From NCBI RefSeq assembly GCF_001580365.1, contig NZ_CP014480.1, positions 558,001 through 622,000 on the forward strand: 64,000 bases of DNA, written 5' to 3'. Position 1 is the first letter of the stretch, and every line of letters begins with the position of its first letter. The DNA comes from Kocuria turfanensis. GTDB lineage: Bacteria; Actinomycetota; Actinomycetes; Actinomycetales; Micrococcaceae. Shown here in pieces: positions 9,462-17,556 of the stretch. Under the pieces are notes generated by a model that worked only from the letters and a program-made list of their open reading frames with translations, did no database searches and was not told the DNA's origin. A program made the translations under genes and the position numbers.

Positions 9462-9467
9462 AGTGTA
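9462..9467 (-). promoter_or_regulatory. Putative hrcA -10 box (TACACT)
   Basis: On the minus strand TACACT is followed after 8 bases by the CIRCE-like element. The expected transcription start would fall at the operator edge. No good -35 is seen. Confidence 0.45.
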
Positions 9468-9562
9468 GCCCCCGTGTCCGACCCCCGGTCCTGCCCGCCC
9501 GGTTTGGTACGCTTCCGGCTGATCCGCGCCGGACGGGCGGGACCGCGACCGGGAGGACGAGC

Positions 9563-10426
9563 ATGAGCGACTACGGCTGGGGGCCGCGCAGCCTCGACGA
9601 CGCGGGCCTCTCCCGGCGGAAGCCGGCCTCCGCGGAGGTGCCGGTCGCCCCCGGGCTGCTCCTGGAGGACGTCACCACCGGCTGGGTCGGGGCGGTCGTG
9701 TCCCTGGAGACGATCGGCGGGATGCGGGTCATGGGCCTGGAGGACCGCCGCGGCCGGGTCAAGGCGTTCCCGCTCGGACCGGGCTTCCTGCTGGAGGGCG
9801 AGCCCGTCGTCGTCGTGGAGCCCCGCCGGGCCCCGGCGGCGAAGCGTCCCGGGCGCACCCGCTCCGGCTCCGTGGCCGTGGAGGGGCTGCGGGCCAGCAC
9901 CGCCAGGGCCTCCCGCGTCTGGGTCGAGGGGTACCACGACGCCGAGCTCGTGGCCAAGGTCTGGGGGCACGACCTGGCCGTCGAGGGCATCGTCGTGGAG
10001 CCGCTGCACGGCGTCGACGACCTGCCGGCGGCGGTGCAGGAGTTCGGGCCGGGCCCGGGCCGGCGGCTGGGCATCCTCGTGGACCACCTCGTGCCCGGCT
10101 CCAAGGAGTCCCGGATCGCCGAGCGGACGATGCGCCTGCCCGGGGCGCCCGGCAACGTGCTGGTGCTGGGCCACCCGTACGTGGACATCTGGCAGGCGGT
10201 CCGGCCCCGGGTCCTCGGCGTCGAGGCCTGGCCCGTGGTCCCGCGGGGCACCGACTGGAAGACCGGCACCGCCGCGGCCCTCGGCTGGCCGCACCGCACC
10301 CCCGGGGACCTCGGCCGGGCGTGGCAGCACATCCTCTCACGGGTGGACAGCTACGCCGACCTCGAGCCGGCGCTCCTGGGGCGGGTCGAGGAGCTCATCG
10401 ACTTCCTCACCGCCCCGGGGGCCTGA
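9563..10426 (+). CDS. DUF3097 family protein
   Basis: This 287-residue conserved actinobacterial protein starts at ATG 9563 with GGGAGGA about 6 bases upstream. Motifs typical of the family are [19 protein letters not shown] text here read as [33 protein letters not shown] and [13 protein letters not shown]. The [11 protein letters not shown] and [11 protein letters not shown] segments resemble acidic metal-binding positions of Toprim-like folds, but I cannot confirm that. It is divergent from hrcA and shares its 174-bp promoter region. No function is established for the family to my knowledge. Confidence 0.85.
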   Translation: MSDYGWGPRSLDDAGLSRRKPASAEVPVAPGLLLEDVTTGWVGAVVSLETIGGMRVMGLEDRRGRVKAFPLGPGFLLEGEPVVVVEPRRAPAAKRPGRTRSGSVAVEGLRASTARASRVWVEGYHDAELVAKVWGHDLAVEGIVVEPLHGVDDLPAAVQEFGPGPGRRLGILVDHLVPGSKESRIAERTMRLPGAPGNVLVLGHPYVDIWQAVRPRVLGVEAWPVVPRGTDWKTGTAAALGWPHRTPGDLGRAWQHILSRVDSYADLEPALLGRVEELIDFLTAPGA

Positions 10427-10511
10427 GCCCGTCCTGGGCGGGCGCGACCGACGTCACGTCACACAGGCACACGTGGGCGGGCGGGCCCCGTGCAACTTCC
10501 GAACCGGCCGG

Positions 10512-10517
10512 TAGAAT
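10512..10517 (+). promoter_or_regulatory. Putative -10 box (TAGAAT) of the DUF4870 gene
   Basis: TAGAAT lies about 59 bases upstream of the GTG start at 10576, in a small less GC-rich pocket between the two genes. Confidence 0.45.
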
Positions 10518-10575
10518 CGAGCCACGCCATCCGTCGACCGCAGCCGTGCCGCGGTCCCACCCCCGAAGGACTTCC

Positions 10576-11040
10576 GTGCCCGTGCAGACCGACCCCCGAT
10601 CGAGCCACGAGAACGCCGAGGCCCCGTTCGAGGGCCTCTCCCCCGTGGCGCAGCCGCTCACCGTCGCCGAGGACCACCAGTGGGCGACCCTGGCGCACTT
10701 CGCCGGGGTGGTCGGCTTCGTGCCCTCGTTCCTCATCCACCGCGTCTTCCGCGGCCGGGGCAGGTTCACCGAGCAGGAGTCGCGGGAGGCGATGAACTTC
10801 ACCCTGCTGCCCACGCTCGTGGTGGTCGCCGGCGTGCTGCTCGCGCCCGTCCCGTTCGTCGGCTGGTTCTTCGCGCTCGCGGCCGCCGCCGCGTGGCTGC
10901 TGCTGGCCGTCGGCTCCCTGGCCGGCGGGATCCGGGTCAACCACGGGGAGCCGTACCTCTACCGGTTCAACACCCGGCTGTACGACCGGCTCGCCGAGAA
11001 GCTGCGCGAGCGGTCGCGGGAGCGCGCCGCCCGCCGCTGA
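10576..11040 (+). CDS. DUF4870 domain membrane protein
   Basis: The 154-residue protein starts at GTG 10576, where AAGGA sits about 6 bases upstream; a second in-frame GTG at 10582 is possible. After a hydrophilic N-terminus the family signature appears: WATLAHFAGVVGFVPSFLIH, then REAMNFTLLPTLVVVAGVLL, and a second hydrophobic stretch ending AAWLLLAVGSLAGGIRVNHGEPYLY. This gives about three to four membrane segments, as in Tic20-like DUF4870 proteins. The C-terminus is basic (LREKSRERAARR-like). The function is unknown. It is convergent with hemW. Confidence 0.8.
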   Translation: MPVQTDPRSSHENAEAPFEGLSPVAQPLTVAEDHQWATLAHFAGVVGFVPSFLIHRVFRGRGRFTEQESREAMNFTLLPTLVVVAGVLLAPVPFVGWFFALAAAAAWLLLAVGSLAGGIRVNHGEPYLYRFNTRLYDRLAEKLRERSRERAARR

Positions 11041-11079
11041 GGCACCCGCCGCCGGGCCCGGCGGGGTCGTCCTGGCCGG

Positions 11080-12324
11080 TCAGCTCAGCAGGCGCCGCAC
11101 CACGGCGTCGCCCAGGAGCCGGCCCCGCAGGGTCAGCACCAGCGTCCCGCGCAGCGCCGGCCCGGGCTCGACGAGGCCGTCGGCGATCAGACCCGCCACC
11201 GCGGTGCGCCCGTCGCCGTCCAGGGCCGCCACGGGCAGGCCGTCCCGGATCCGCGCCTCGAGCATCACGCGCTCGAGGTGGCGGGTGTCCGCGTCGAGGA
11301 TCTCCCGCCCGGCCGCGGGGGACTCCCCGGCCCGCACCCGGTTCGTGTAGGGCACCGGGTGCTTGAGGTTCCACCAGCGCGTCCCGCCCACGTGCGAGTG
11401 GGCGCCGGGGCCGATCCCCCACCAGTCCTGGTTGTGCCAGTACGCGAGGTTGTGCCGGCTGCGGTGGGCCCGGGCGTCGGCGCCGCGGGCGGGCCGGGAC
11501 CAGTTGCTCACCTCGTACCACTCGAAGCCGGCCTCCCCCAGGATCCGGTCGGCCAGCTCGTACTTGTCGGCCTGGTCGTCCTCGTCCACGGGCGGGACCT
11601 CCCCGCGCCGCATCCGGGCGGCCAGCCGGGTGCCGTCCTCGATGATCAGCGAGTAGGCCGAGACGTGGTCGGGCTCGTAGGCCACGGCCGTGCGCAGCGA
11701 GTGCTCCCAGTCGGCCAGGGTCTCCCCGGGGGTGCCGTAGATCAGGTCCACGCTCACGCCCAGTCCCGCCTCGCGCGCCCAGGCGACCGCCCGCGGCACG
11801 TTGTCGGGGTCGTGGGTGCGGTCCAGGACGGCGAGCACGTGCGGGGCCGCGGACTGCATGCCGAAGGACACCCGGGTCACTCCGGCCTCCGCGAGGACCC
11901 GCAGGGACCGCGGGGTCACCGAGTCCGGGTTGGCCTCGGTGGTGACCTCGGCGCCCTCGGCGAGGCCGAAGCTCTCCCGGGCCTGCGCCAGGACGGCGGC
12001 CAGATCCTCGGCGGGCAGCAGCGTGGGGGTGCCGCCGCCGAAGAACACGCTGTGCAGGGGCCGGGCGTCCACGCCGGAGTCCTGCAGCACCCGGCGGGCC
12101 CAGCGCACCTCCGCGGCGGCGTCGGCGGCGTAGGCGTCCTGGGACACCCCGTCGCCCAGTTCCACGGCCGTGTAGGTGTTGAAGTCGCAGTACCCGCAGC
12201 GGACCGCGCAGAACGGCACGTGCACGTAGAGACTGAGCGTGCGCTCGGCGGAGCCCTCGGCGGCGGAGGCCGGCAGCCGCCCGTCCAGCGGTGCGGGCAG
12301 GCCCTCGGGCTGGGCGGGGGCCAC
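11080..12324 (-). CDS. hemW: Radical SAM heme chaperone HemW
   Basis: The protein has 414 residues and a radical SAM motif CAVRCGYC (Cys39, Cys43, Cys46) holding the 4Fe-4S cluster. The glycine-rich VFFGGGTPTLL and TTEANPD segments follow, then the C-terminal HemW domain with GIGPGAHSHVGG. Family members were long annotated as oxygen-independent coproporphyrinogen oxidases; those lacking the extra CxC cysteine, as here (CDFNTY), are heme-binding HemW. GTG 12324 overlaps the lepA TAG (TAGTG), so lepA-hemW are coupled, the usual order. Confidence 0.94.
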   Translation of the reverse strand: MAPAQPEGLPAPLDGRLPASAAEGSAERTLSLYVHVPFCAVRCGYCDFNTYTAVELGDGVSQDAYAADAAAEVRWARRVLQDSGVDARPLHSVFFGGGTPTLLPAEDLAAVLAQARESFGLAEGAEVTTEANPDSVTPRSLRVLAEAGVTRVSFGMQSAAPHVLAVLDRTHDPDNVPRAVAWAREAGLGVSVDLIYGTPGETLADWEHSLRTAVAYEPDHVSAYSLIIEDGTRLAARMRRGEVPPVDEDDQADKYELADRILGEAGFEWYEVSNWSRPARGADARAHRSRHNLAYWHNQDWWGIGPGAHSHVGGTRWWNLKHPVPYTNRVRAGESPAAGREILDADTRHLERVMLEARIRDGLPVAALDGDGRTAVAGLIADGLVEPGPALRGTLVLTLRGRLLGDAVVRRLLS

Positions 12325-14180
12325 TACTTCTTCTTGTCCTTCGCCCCGGCCTCGTCGGAGGACAGCGCCGCCACGAACGCCTCCTGGGGGACCTCCACGC
12401 GGCCCACCATCTTCATCCGCTTCTTGCCCTCCTTCTGCTTCTCCAGCAGCTTGCGCTTGCGGGAGATGTCGCCGCCGTAGCACTTGGAGAGCACGTCCTT
12501 GCGGATGGCCCGGATGTTCTCGCGCGCGATCACCCGGGAGCCGATGGCGGCCTGGATGGGGACCTCGAACTGCTGGCGCGGAATGAGCTCGCGCAGCTTG
12601 CCGGTCATCATCACCCCGTAGGAGTAGGCCTTGTCCCGGTGGGTGATCGCGCTGAACGCGTCGACCGGCTCGCCCTGCAGCAGGATGTCCACCTTGACGA
12701 GGTCGGCGGCCTCCTCGCCCTCGGCCTTCCAGTCCAGGGACGCGTAGCCCTTGGTGCGGGACTTCAGCTGGTCGAAGAAGTCGAAGACGATCTCGGCCAG
12801 CGGCAGCCGGTAGCGCAGCTCGACCCGGTCCTCGGAGAGGTAGTCCATGCCCTTGAGCTGCCCGCGCTTGGACTGGCACAGCTCCATGATGGCGCCGATG
12901 AACTCCGAGGGCGCCAGCACCGTGGCGGCGACCATGGGCTCGCGGATCTCGGCGATCTTCCCCTCGGGGAACTCGGAGGGGTTCGTGACGACCCGCTCGG
13001 AGCGGTCCTCCAGGGTGACGTTGTAGCTCACGGACGGGGCGGTGGAGATCAGGTCGAGGTTGAACTCCCGCTCCAGGCGCTCCCGGACGATCTCCAGGTG
13101 GAGCAGGCCCAGGAACCCGCAGCGGAAGCCGAAGCCCAGGGCCGCGGAGTTCTCCGGCTCGTAGACCAGCGCGGCGTCGTTGAGCTGGAGCTTGTCCAGG
13201 GCGTCGCGCAGGACCGGGTAGTCGGAGCCGTCGATCGGGAACAGGCCCGAGAAGACCATCGGCTTGGGGTCCTCGTAGCCGCCCAGGTTCTCGGTCGCCG
13301 GGCGCTGGTGGTTGGTCACGGTGTCGCCCACGCGGGACTGGCGCACGTCCTTGACGCCGGTGATCAGGTAGCCCACCTCCCCCACGCCCAGGCCCTCGGT
13401 GGGCTTCGGCTCGGGGGAGATGACGCCGATCTCCAGCAGCTCGTGCTGGGCGCCGGTGGACATCATCCGGATCCGCTCCCGCGGGGTGAGCTTCCCGTCG
13501 ACCACACGGACGTAGGTGACCACGCCGCGGTAGGTGTCGTAGACGGAGTCGAAGATCATCGCCCGCGACGGGGCGTCGGCCCGGCCCACGGGGTGCGGGA
13601 CCTCCTGGACGATCCGGTCCAGGAGCGCCTCCACGCCCTCCCCGGTCTTGCCGGAGACCCGCAGCACGTCGTCGGGCTCCACGCCGATGAGGTTGCCCAG
13701 CTCCTGGGCGTACTTCTCGGGCTGGGCCGCGGGCAGGTCGATCTTGTTCAGCACCGGGATGATCGTGAGGTCGTTCTCCATGGCCAGGTACAGGTTGGCC
13801 AGGGTCTGGGCCTCGATGCCCTGGGCGGCGTCCACCAGCAGCAGCGCGCCCTCGCAGGCGGCCAGGGACCGGGAGACCTCGTAGGTGAAGTCGACGTGGC
13901 CGGGGGTGTCGATCATGTTCAGGGCGAAGTCCTGGCCGTCCACGTTCCAGGGCATCCGCACGGCCTGGGACTTGATCGTGATCCCGCGCTCGCGCTCGAT
14001 GTCCATCCGGTCCAGGTACTGCGCCTTCATCTCCCGCGGCGTCACCACGCCCGTGGCCTGCAGCATGCGGTCCGCCAGCGTGGACTTGCCGTGGTCGATG
14101 TGGGCGATGATGCAGAAGTTGCGCAGGATCGACGGGTCGGTCGAGGCGGGAACCGGGGGGTTGACGGCCAGCGGTGACAC
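12324..14180 (-). CDS. lepA: Elongation factor 4 (LepA) GTPase
   Basis: LepA is a translational GTPase acting on initiating or stalled ribosomes. The 618 residues begin at GTG 14180 with AGAAAGGA about 6 bases upstream. Motifs are [13 protein letters not shown] (G1), DTPGHVDF (G3), NKIDLP (G4), EF-G-like domains II, III and V, and the LepA-specific C-terminal domain ending in a Lys-rich tail (KDKKK). The length matches the family. It is transcribed with hemW and divergent from the MazF-like gene. Confidence 0.97.
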   Translation of the reverse strand: MSPLAVNPPVPASTDPSILRNFCIIAHIDHGKSTLADRMLQATGVVTPREMKAQYLDRMDIERERGITIKSQAVRMPWNVDGQDFALNMIDTPGHVDFTYEVSRSLAACEGALLLVDAAQGIEAQTLANLYLAMENDLTIIPVLNKIDLPAAQPEKYAQELGNLIGVEPDDVLRVSGKTGEGVEALLDRIVQEVPHPVGRADAPSRAMIFDSVYDTYRGVVTYVRVVDGKLTPRERIRMMSTGAQHELLEIGVISPEPKPTEGLGVGEVGYLITGVKDVRQSRVGDTVTNHQRPATENLGGYEDPKPMVFSGLFPIDGSDYPVLRDALDKLQLNDAALVYEPENSAALGFGFRCGFLGLLHLEIVRERLEREFNLDLISTAPSVSYNVTLEDRSERVVTNPSEFPEGKIAEIREPMVAATVLAPSEFIGAIMELCQSKRGQLKGMDYLSEDRVELRYRLPLAEIVFDFFDQLKSRTKGYASLDWKAEGEEAADLVKVDILLQGEPVDAFSAITHRDKAYSYGVMMTGKLRELIPRQQFEVPIQAAIGSRVIARENIRAIRKDVLSKCYGGDISRKRKLLEKQKEGKKRMKMVGRVEVPQEAFVAALSSDEAGAKDKKK

Positions 14181-14362
14181 GGGCGGTCCTTTCTCCGGGA
14201 GGTCGTCGCTTCCGGCAGGTCCTGGGGCTACCGGCGGGTGGATCGCGCCGGGGGGATTCAGCTGTCCAGTTTCCCACGTTTGCCGGTGGGGGGCCATTTC
14301 GTTCCGCGCCGCGCCCCCGCCCCTGACGGCGACGACCTCCGCCCGGTGGCTGGACCGGTGGC

Positions 14363-14368
14363 TAGAGT
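14363..14368 (+). promoter_or_regulatory. -10 box (TAGAGT) placed for a leaderless MazF-like mRNA
   Basis: TAGAGT ends 7 bases before ATG 14376, so transcription would start at or next to the initiation codon. GGGG lies in the gap but is too close to act as a ribosome binding site. Confidence 0.55.
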
Positions 14369-14375
14369 GGGGCGC

Positions 14376-14897
14376 ATGAGGCTGAACCTGGGCGCCCTGC
14401 GGCGGCTCGCCGCCCGCGCCGTGGACGTCTACCACCGTGCCGCCCGGCCCCGGCCCGCCGCGCCGCCGCGGGCCGGCGAGGGCCGCCCCGCGGGGCTCTC
14501 CCGCCCCTACCCGGGCGACTGGACCGGACCGGTCCGCCCCGTCTACCGCCCCCTGTCGGACGGCCAGGCCGACCCCGGCGAGATCGTCTGGACGTGGGTG
14601 CCCTTCGAGGAGGACCACCGCCGCGGCAAGGACCGGCCCGTGCTGGTCGTGGACCGCGCCGGGGACCACCTGCTGTGCCTGATGCTCACCTCCCGGGACC
14701 GCACCGACGGGCTCGGGCAGGACCCCGACTACGTGGACGTCGGTGCGGGACCGTGGGACCCCCGGGGCCGGCCCTCCGAGGTCAAGCTCGACCGCGTGGT
14801 CCGGGTGCTGCCTGCGGACGTGCGCCGGGAGGGCGCGGTCCTGCCCGAGGACCTGTTCGACCGGGTGGCCGCGCGGCTCGTCCGCCGGCGCGGCTGA
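14376..14897 (+). CDS. MazF/PemK-like family protein, no partner antitoxin
   Basis: In this 173-residue protein the C-terminal ~110 residues resemble the PemK/MazF endoribonuclease fold: [35 protein letters not shown], and a late [16 protein letters not shown] strand. The first ~70 residues are an Arg/Ala/Pro-rich extension not found in classical MazF. No antitoxin-sized gene precedes or follows it; neighbours are lepA (divergent) and rpsT. Related orphan proteins near lepA/rpsT are familiar in Micrococcaceae, so a housekeeping role rather than an addiction module is likely. Activity is inferred only. Confidence 0.75.
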   Translation: MRLNLGALRRLAARAVDVYHRAARPRPAAPPRAGEGRPAGLSRPYPGDWTGPVRPVYRPLSDGQADPGEIVWTWVPFEEDHRRGKDRPVLVVDRAGDHLLCLMLTSRDRTDGLGQDPDYVDVGAGPWDPRGRPSEVKLDRVVRVLPADVRREGAVLPEDLFDRVAARLVRRRG

Positions 14898-14957
14898 ACT
14901 CCCCGGGCTCCCGGCCGGGCGCGTGTCGCCGCCGCCCGACGACCGGGTGCGGTCTGC

Positions 14958-14963
14958 TAGACT
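14958..14963 (+). promoter_or_regulatory. Putative rpsT -10 box (TAGACT)
   Basis: TAGACT lies about 138 bases before the rpsT start. The leader between (about 14970-15101) is comparatively long and ends in AAGGAG. Confidence 0.5.
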
Positions 14964-15101
14964 CTTCTGCTGTGTGTCCGCGCTGGTCGTCGGGCACTGC
15001 AGGGCGGTCGCCACACGGGCGTCCCCACTCCCACTCAGTCACATGGCCGGCCTGTTTGCCCTCACTGACCGTATTCCGCACCCATTGCCAAGGAGTCACA
15101 C

Positions 15102-15362
15102 GTGGCCAACATCAAGTCCCAGAAGAAGCGCAACCTCACGAACGAGAAGGCGCGCCTGCGCAACAACGCCTACAAGTCCGAGCTGAAGACGCTCGTCCGC
15201 CGCGTCGACGAGGCCGTCAGCGCCTCGGACAAGCAGACCGCCCAGGACGCGCTGCGCGTCGTCTCCCGCAAGCTCGACAAGGCCGTCAGCAAGGGCGTGC
15301 TGCACAAGAACAACGCGGCGAACAAGAAGTCCGGTCTGGCCAAGCTGGTCGCCAAGATCTGA
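15102..15362 (+). CDS. rpsT: 30S ribosomal protein S20
   Basis: The 86-residue, Lys/Arg-rich protein binds 16S rRNA in the 30S body. [20 protein letters not shown] and [17 protein letters not shown] are the S20 hallmarks, and the length is normal. GTG start with AAGGAG 6 bases upstream. It is monocistronic with its own promoter and terminator, flanked by holA on the other strand, the usual actinobacterial location. Confidence 0.98.
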   Translation: MANIKSQKKRNLTNEKARLRNNAYKSELKTLVRRVDEAVSASDKQTAQDALRVVSRKLDKAVSKGVLHKNNAANKKSGLAKLVAKI

Positions 15363-15387
15363 TCCGCGTTCCCGCGATCGCCGCACC

Positions 15388-15420
15388 GGAGGCCCCGTCC
15401 CGCGCAGGGACGGGGCCTCC
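15388..15420. terminator. Bidirectional terminator between rpsT and holA
   Basis: GGAGGCCCCGTCCC, loop GCGCA, GGGACGGGGCCTCC: a perfect 14-bp stem 26 bases after the rpsT stop, with no U-tract. Its symmetry suits both converging genes. Confidence 0.85.
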
Positions 15421-15476
15421 GTCGTGCCCGGGCGGCCACCCGGGCACCTTCACCGGGCGCGGCTGCCGCCGGCGGC

Positions 15477-16478
15477 TCAGCGGCGCCCGGACAGCGCGAT
15501 CGTGGTGATCGCCCGCTCCACGGCGTAGGCCGGGTCCCGCCCCTCCCCCTTCACCTGGGCGTCGGCCTCGGCCAGCGCCCGCAGGGCGCGCACCAGGTCC
15601 TCCTCGGAGAAGCGGCGCGACTCCTCCTGCGCCCGCTCGACCTGCCACGGGGCGGCGCCGATCCGCTGCGCGAGCTGGCCGGCGCCGCCGCGGGTGCCGT
15701 GCACCTGCGCGATGGTGCGCAGCTTGGCGGCCAGCGCCCCGACCATGGGCACGGGGTCCACGCCGGTGTCCAGGGCCTGGCGCCAGAGCTTGAGCGCGTT
15801 CTCGGCGCGGCCGGCCAGGGCGGCGTCGGCGACCTTGAACGCGGTGGCCTCGACCCGGCCGCCGTAGTACTTCTCGACGTCGTCGAAGGTGATGCTCTCC
15901 GGCCCGTCCGAGAGCAGCTGCGCGCACGCGGCGGCGAGCTCCGCCGTGCTGCTGCCGACCGCCGCCGCCAGGGCCCGGGCGGCGTCCGGTTCGATCCGGC
16001 GGCGGTGGGTGCGGAACTCCGTGACGATGAACTCGGACTTGTCGCGGTCGTTCTTCAGGGGCTTGCACTCCACCACGGCGGCGCCGGCGGCCTTGAGCGC
16101 GTCGAGCAGCTTCTTGCCGCGGTTGCCGCCGCTGTGCTCCCAGAGCACGACGACGTCCGGGTCCGGGGCCTGGACGTAGGCGAGGCCGTCGGCCAGGCAG
16201 TCGTCGTTCATGGCCGCGAGGTTGGTGACGTGGATCAGCTTGGCGTCGTCGAACAGGGACGGGCTGGCCAGGGCGGTGAGCTGACCGGGGGCGTAGGCGG
16301 CGGCGTCGACCGTGGAGAGCTCCACGGGCCCGCGGCGGTCCTTGAGGAGCGCGCGGACCCGGTCGCGGGCGCGGGCGGCGAGGTAGTCCTCCGGCCCGGT
16401 GAGCAGGACGAGCGGGGCCGGTTCGACGTCGCGCCAGGTGGGGCCGGCGGCGGGTGCGGGGCGCCGTGCTGGGGTCAT
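15477..16478 (-). CDS. holA: DNA polymerase III subunit delta
   Basis: Delta is the clamp-loader wrench that opens the beta sliding clamp. The 333 residues start at ATG 16478 behind an AGGAGG. The early PLVLLTGPEDYLAARARDRVRALL matches the HolA N-terminus, followed by the SLFDDAKLIHVTNL clamp-binding region and the helical collar domain (AFKVADAALAGRAENALKLW). Position next to rpsT is conserved in actinobacteria, which supports the call since HolA sequences diverge strongly. Confidence 0.93.
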   Translation of the reverse strand: MTPARRPAPAAGPTWRDVEPAPLVLLTGPEDYLAARARDRVRALLKDRRGPVELSTVDAAAYAPGQLTALASPSLFDDAKLIHVTNLAAMNDDCLADGLAYVQAPDPDVVVLWEHSGGNRGKKLLDALKAAGAAVVECKPLKNDRDKSEFIVTEFRTHRRRIEPDAARALAAAVGSSTAELAAACAQLLSDGPESITFDDVEKYYGGRVEATAFKVADAALAGRAENALKLWRQALDTGVDPVPMVGALAAKLRTIAQVHGTRGGAGQLAQRIGAAPWQVERAQEESRRFSEEDLVRALRALAEADAQVKGEGRDPAYAVERAITTIALSGRR

Positions 16479-16660
16479 GGCCGCGTCCTCCTGTGCTGAC
16501 GGCCGGGCGGCCGCGGGTGGGGTCGCCCCCAGTTTCTCACGGGGGCGGGACACCGGTGGCCCGACGGCGCCCCGGCGACCCGGCGACCCGGCAGCTGCCC
16601 GGCGGCGACCCGACGGTGGCCGACATCGCGGCGCGGTCCCCGATCGGCCCCGCGGCTCGC

Positions 16661-16666
16661 TAGCGT
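16661..16666 (+). promoter_or_regulatory. -10 box (TAGCGT) placed for a leaderless dehydrogenase mRNA
   Basis: TAGCGT ends 7 bases before ATG 16674, the same spacing as at the MazF-like gene. Confidence 0.5.
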
Positions 16667-16673
16667 GGGGTCC

Positions 16674-17468
16674 ATGACGCAGAACACGAGCACCGAAGAG
16701 CAGAGCACCGGCACGCACACCGGGAAGGTCGCGGTCGTCACCGGGGCCTCGACCGGGATCGGGGAGGCCACCGCCCGTCGGCTCCGCGCCGCCGGCTGGA
16801 CCGTCTACGCGGTGGCCCGCCGCGCCGAGCGGCTGGAGGCCCTGGCCCGGGAGACCGGGGCCGTGCCGGCCCCGTGCGACATCACCGTCGACGACGAGGT
16901 GGAGGCCCTGCGGGAGCAGGTGCTCACCGAGCAGGGCCGGGTCGACGCGCTGCTGAACATCTCCGGCGGGGCCCGCGGCACCGACCGGGTGGCCGACGCG
17001 AGCACGGAGGACTGGGCCTGGATGTACGAGGTCAACGTGCTCGGCACGATGCGGATCACCCGGGCCTTCCTGCCGGCGCTGCGGGGCAACGGACAGGGCA
17101 CGGTGCTGAACCTCACCTCCCTGGCCGCCCACCGGGCCTACGAGGGCGGGGCCGGCTACAACGCGGCGAAGTTCGCCGAGCGGGCGATGACGGAGGCGCT
17201 GCGCCTGGAGGAGGCCGAGCACAACGTGCGCGTGGTGGAGATCGCCCCCGGGCTGGTGCACACGGAGGAGTTCTCCCTCAACCGGCTGGGCGGGGACCAG
17301 GAGGCCGCGGATGCGGTGTACGCGGGCGTCGAGAAGCCGCTGACCGCGGCGGACGTGGCCCAGGTGTGCGCCTTCGCCGTGGAGCTGCCCCACCACGTGG
17401 ACCTGGACACCGTCACCATCAAGCCCGTGGCCCAGGCCGCACCGCACAAGGTGATCCGCGCCGGCTGA
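16674..17468 (+). CDS. Short-chain dehydrogenase/reductase
   Basis: This 264-residue classical SDR has the cofactor motif VTGASTGIGEATARRL, the VYAVARRAERLEAL second strand (Arg favours NADP), LNISGGA in place of NNAG, a catalytic SLAAHRAYEGGAGYNAAKFAE (Ser, Tyr-x3-Lys) and an IAPGLVHTE segment. It resembles the YdfG-like 3-hydroxy acid dehydrogenase group (serine, threonine and similar substrates), but the substrate cannot be fixed. ATG 16674 is preferred; an in-frame GTG at 16665 lies inside the -10 box. It stands alone between holA and comEC. Confidence 0.9.
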   Translation: MTQNTSTEEQSTGTHTGKVAVVTGASTGIGEATARRLRAAGWTVYAVARRAERLEALARETGAVPAPCDITVDDEVEALREQVLTEQGRVDALLNISGGARGTDRVADASTEDWAWMYEVNVLGTMRITRAFLPALRGNGQGTVLNLTSLAAHRAYEGGAGYNAAKFAERAMTEALRLEEAEHNVRVVEIAPGLVHTEEFSLNRLGGDQEAADAVYAGVEKPLTAADVAQVCAFAVELPHHVDLDTVTIKPVAQAAPHKVIRAG

Positions 17469-17494
17469 CGCCGCCCGGCGCCCCGGAGCGGGAA

Positions 17495-17539
17495 GGGCCC
17501 GGGCGGGGAGGGCCCGGGCGGGGAGGGCCCGGGAGGGGA
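17495..17539. repeat. 15-bp GC tandem repeat, three copies
   Basis: GGGCCCGGGCGGGGA occurs twice exactly (17495-17509, 17510-17524) and once with one change (17525-17539). It fills the 88-bp gap between the converging dehydrogenase and comEC genes. The G-runs could form quadruplexes and the GGGCCC palindromes could stall polymerase. Confidence 0.9.
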
Positions 17540-17556
17540 CCGCGCGTCCCACCGCG

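Noticed and set aside
9389..10330. N-terminal extension of HrcA by about 314 codons
   Set aside because: It would run antisense through the DUF3097 gene. A strong ribosome binding site and the HrcA N-terminal motif fix the start at 9388.
14376..14897. Toxin-antitoxin module
   Set aside because: No antitoxin-like small gene precedes or follows the MazF-like gene on the same strand; the gaps hold only promoters.
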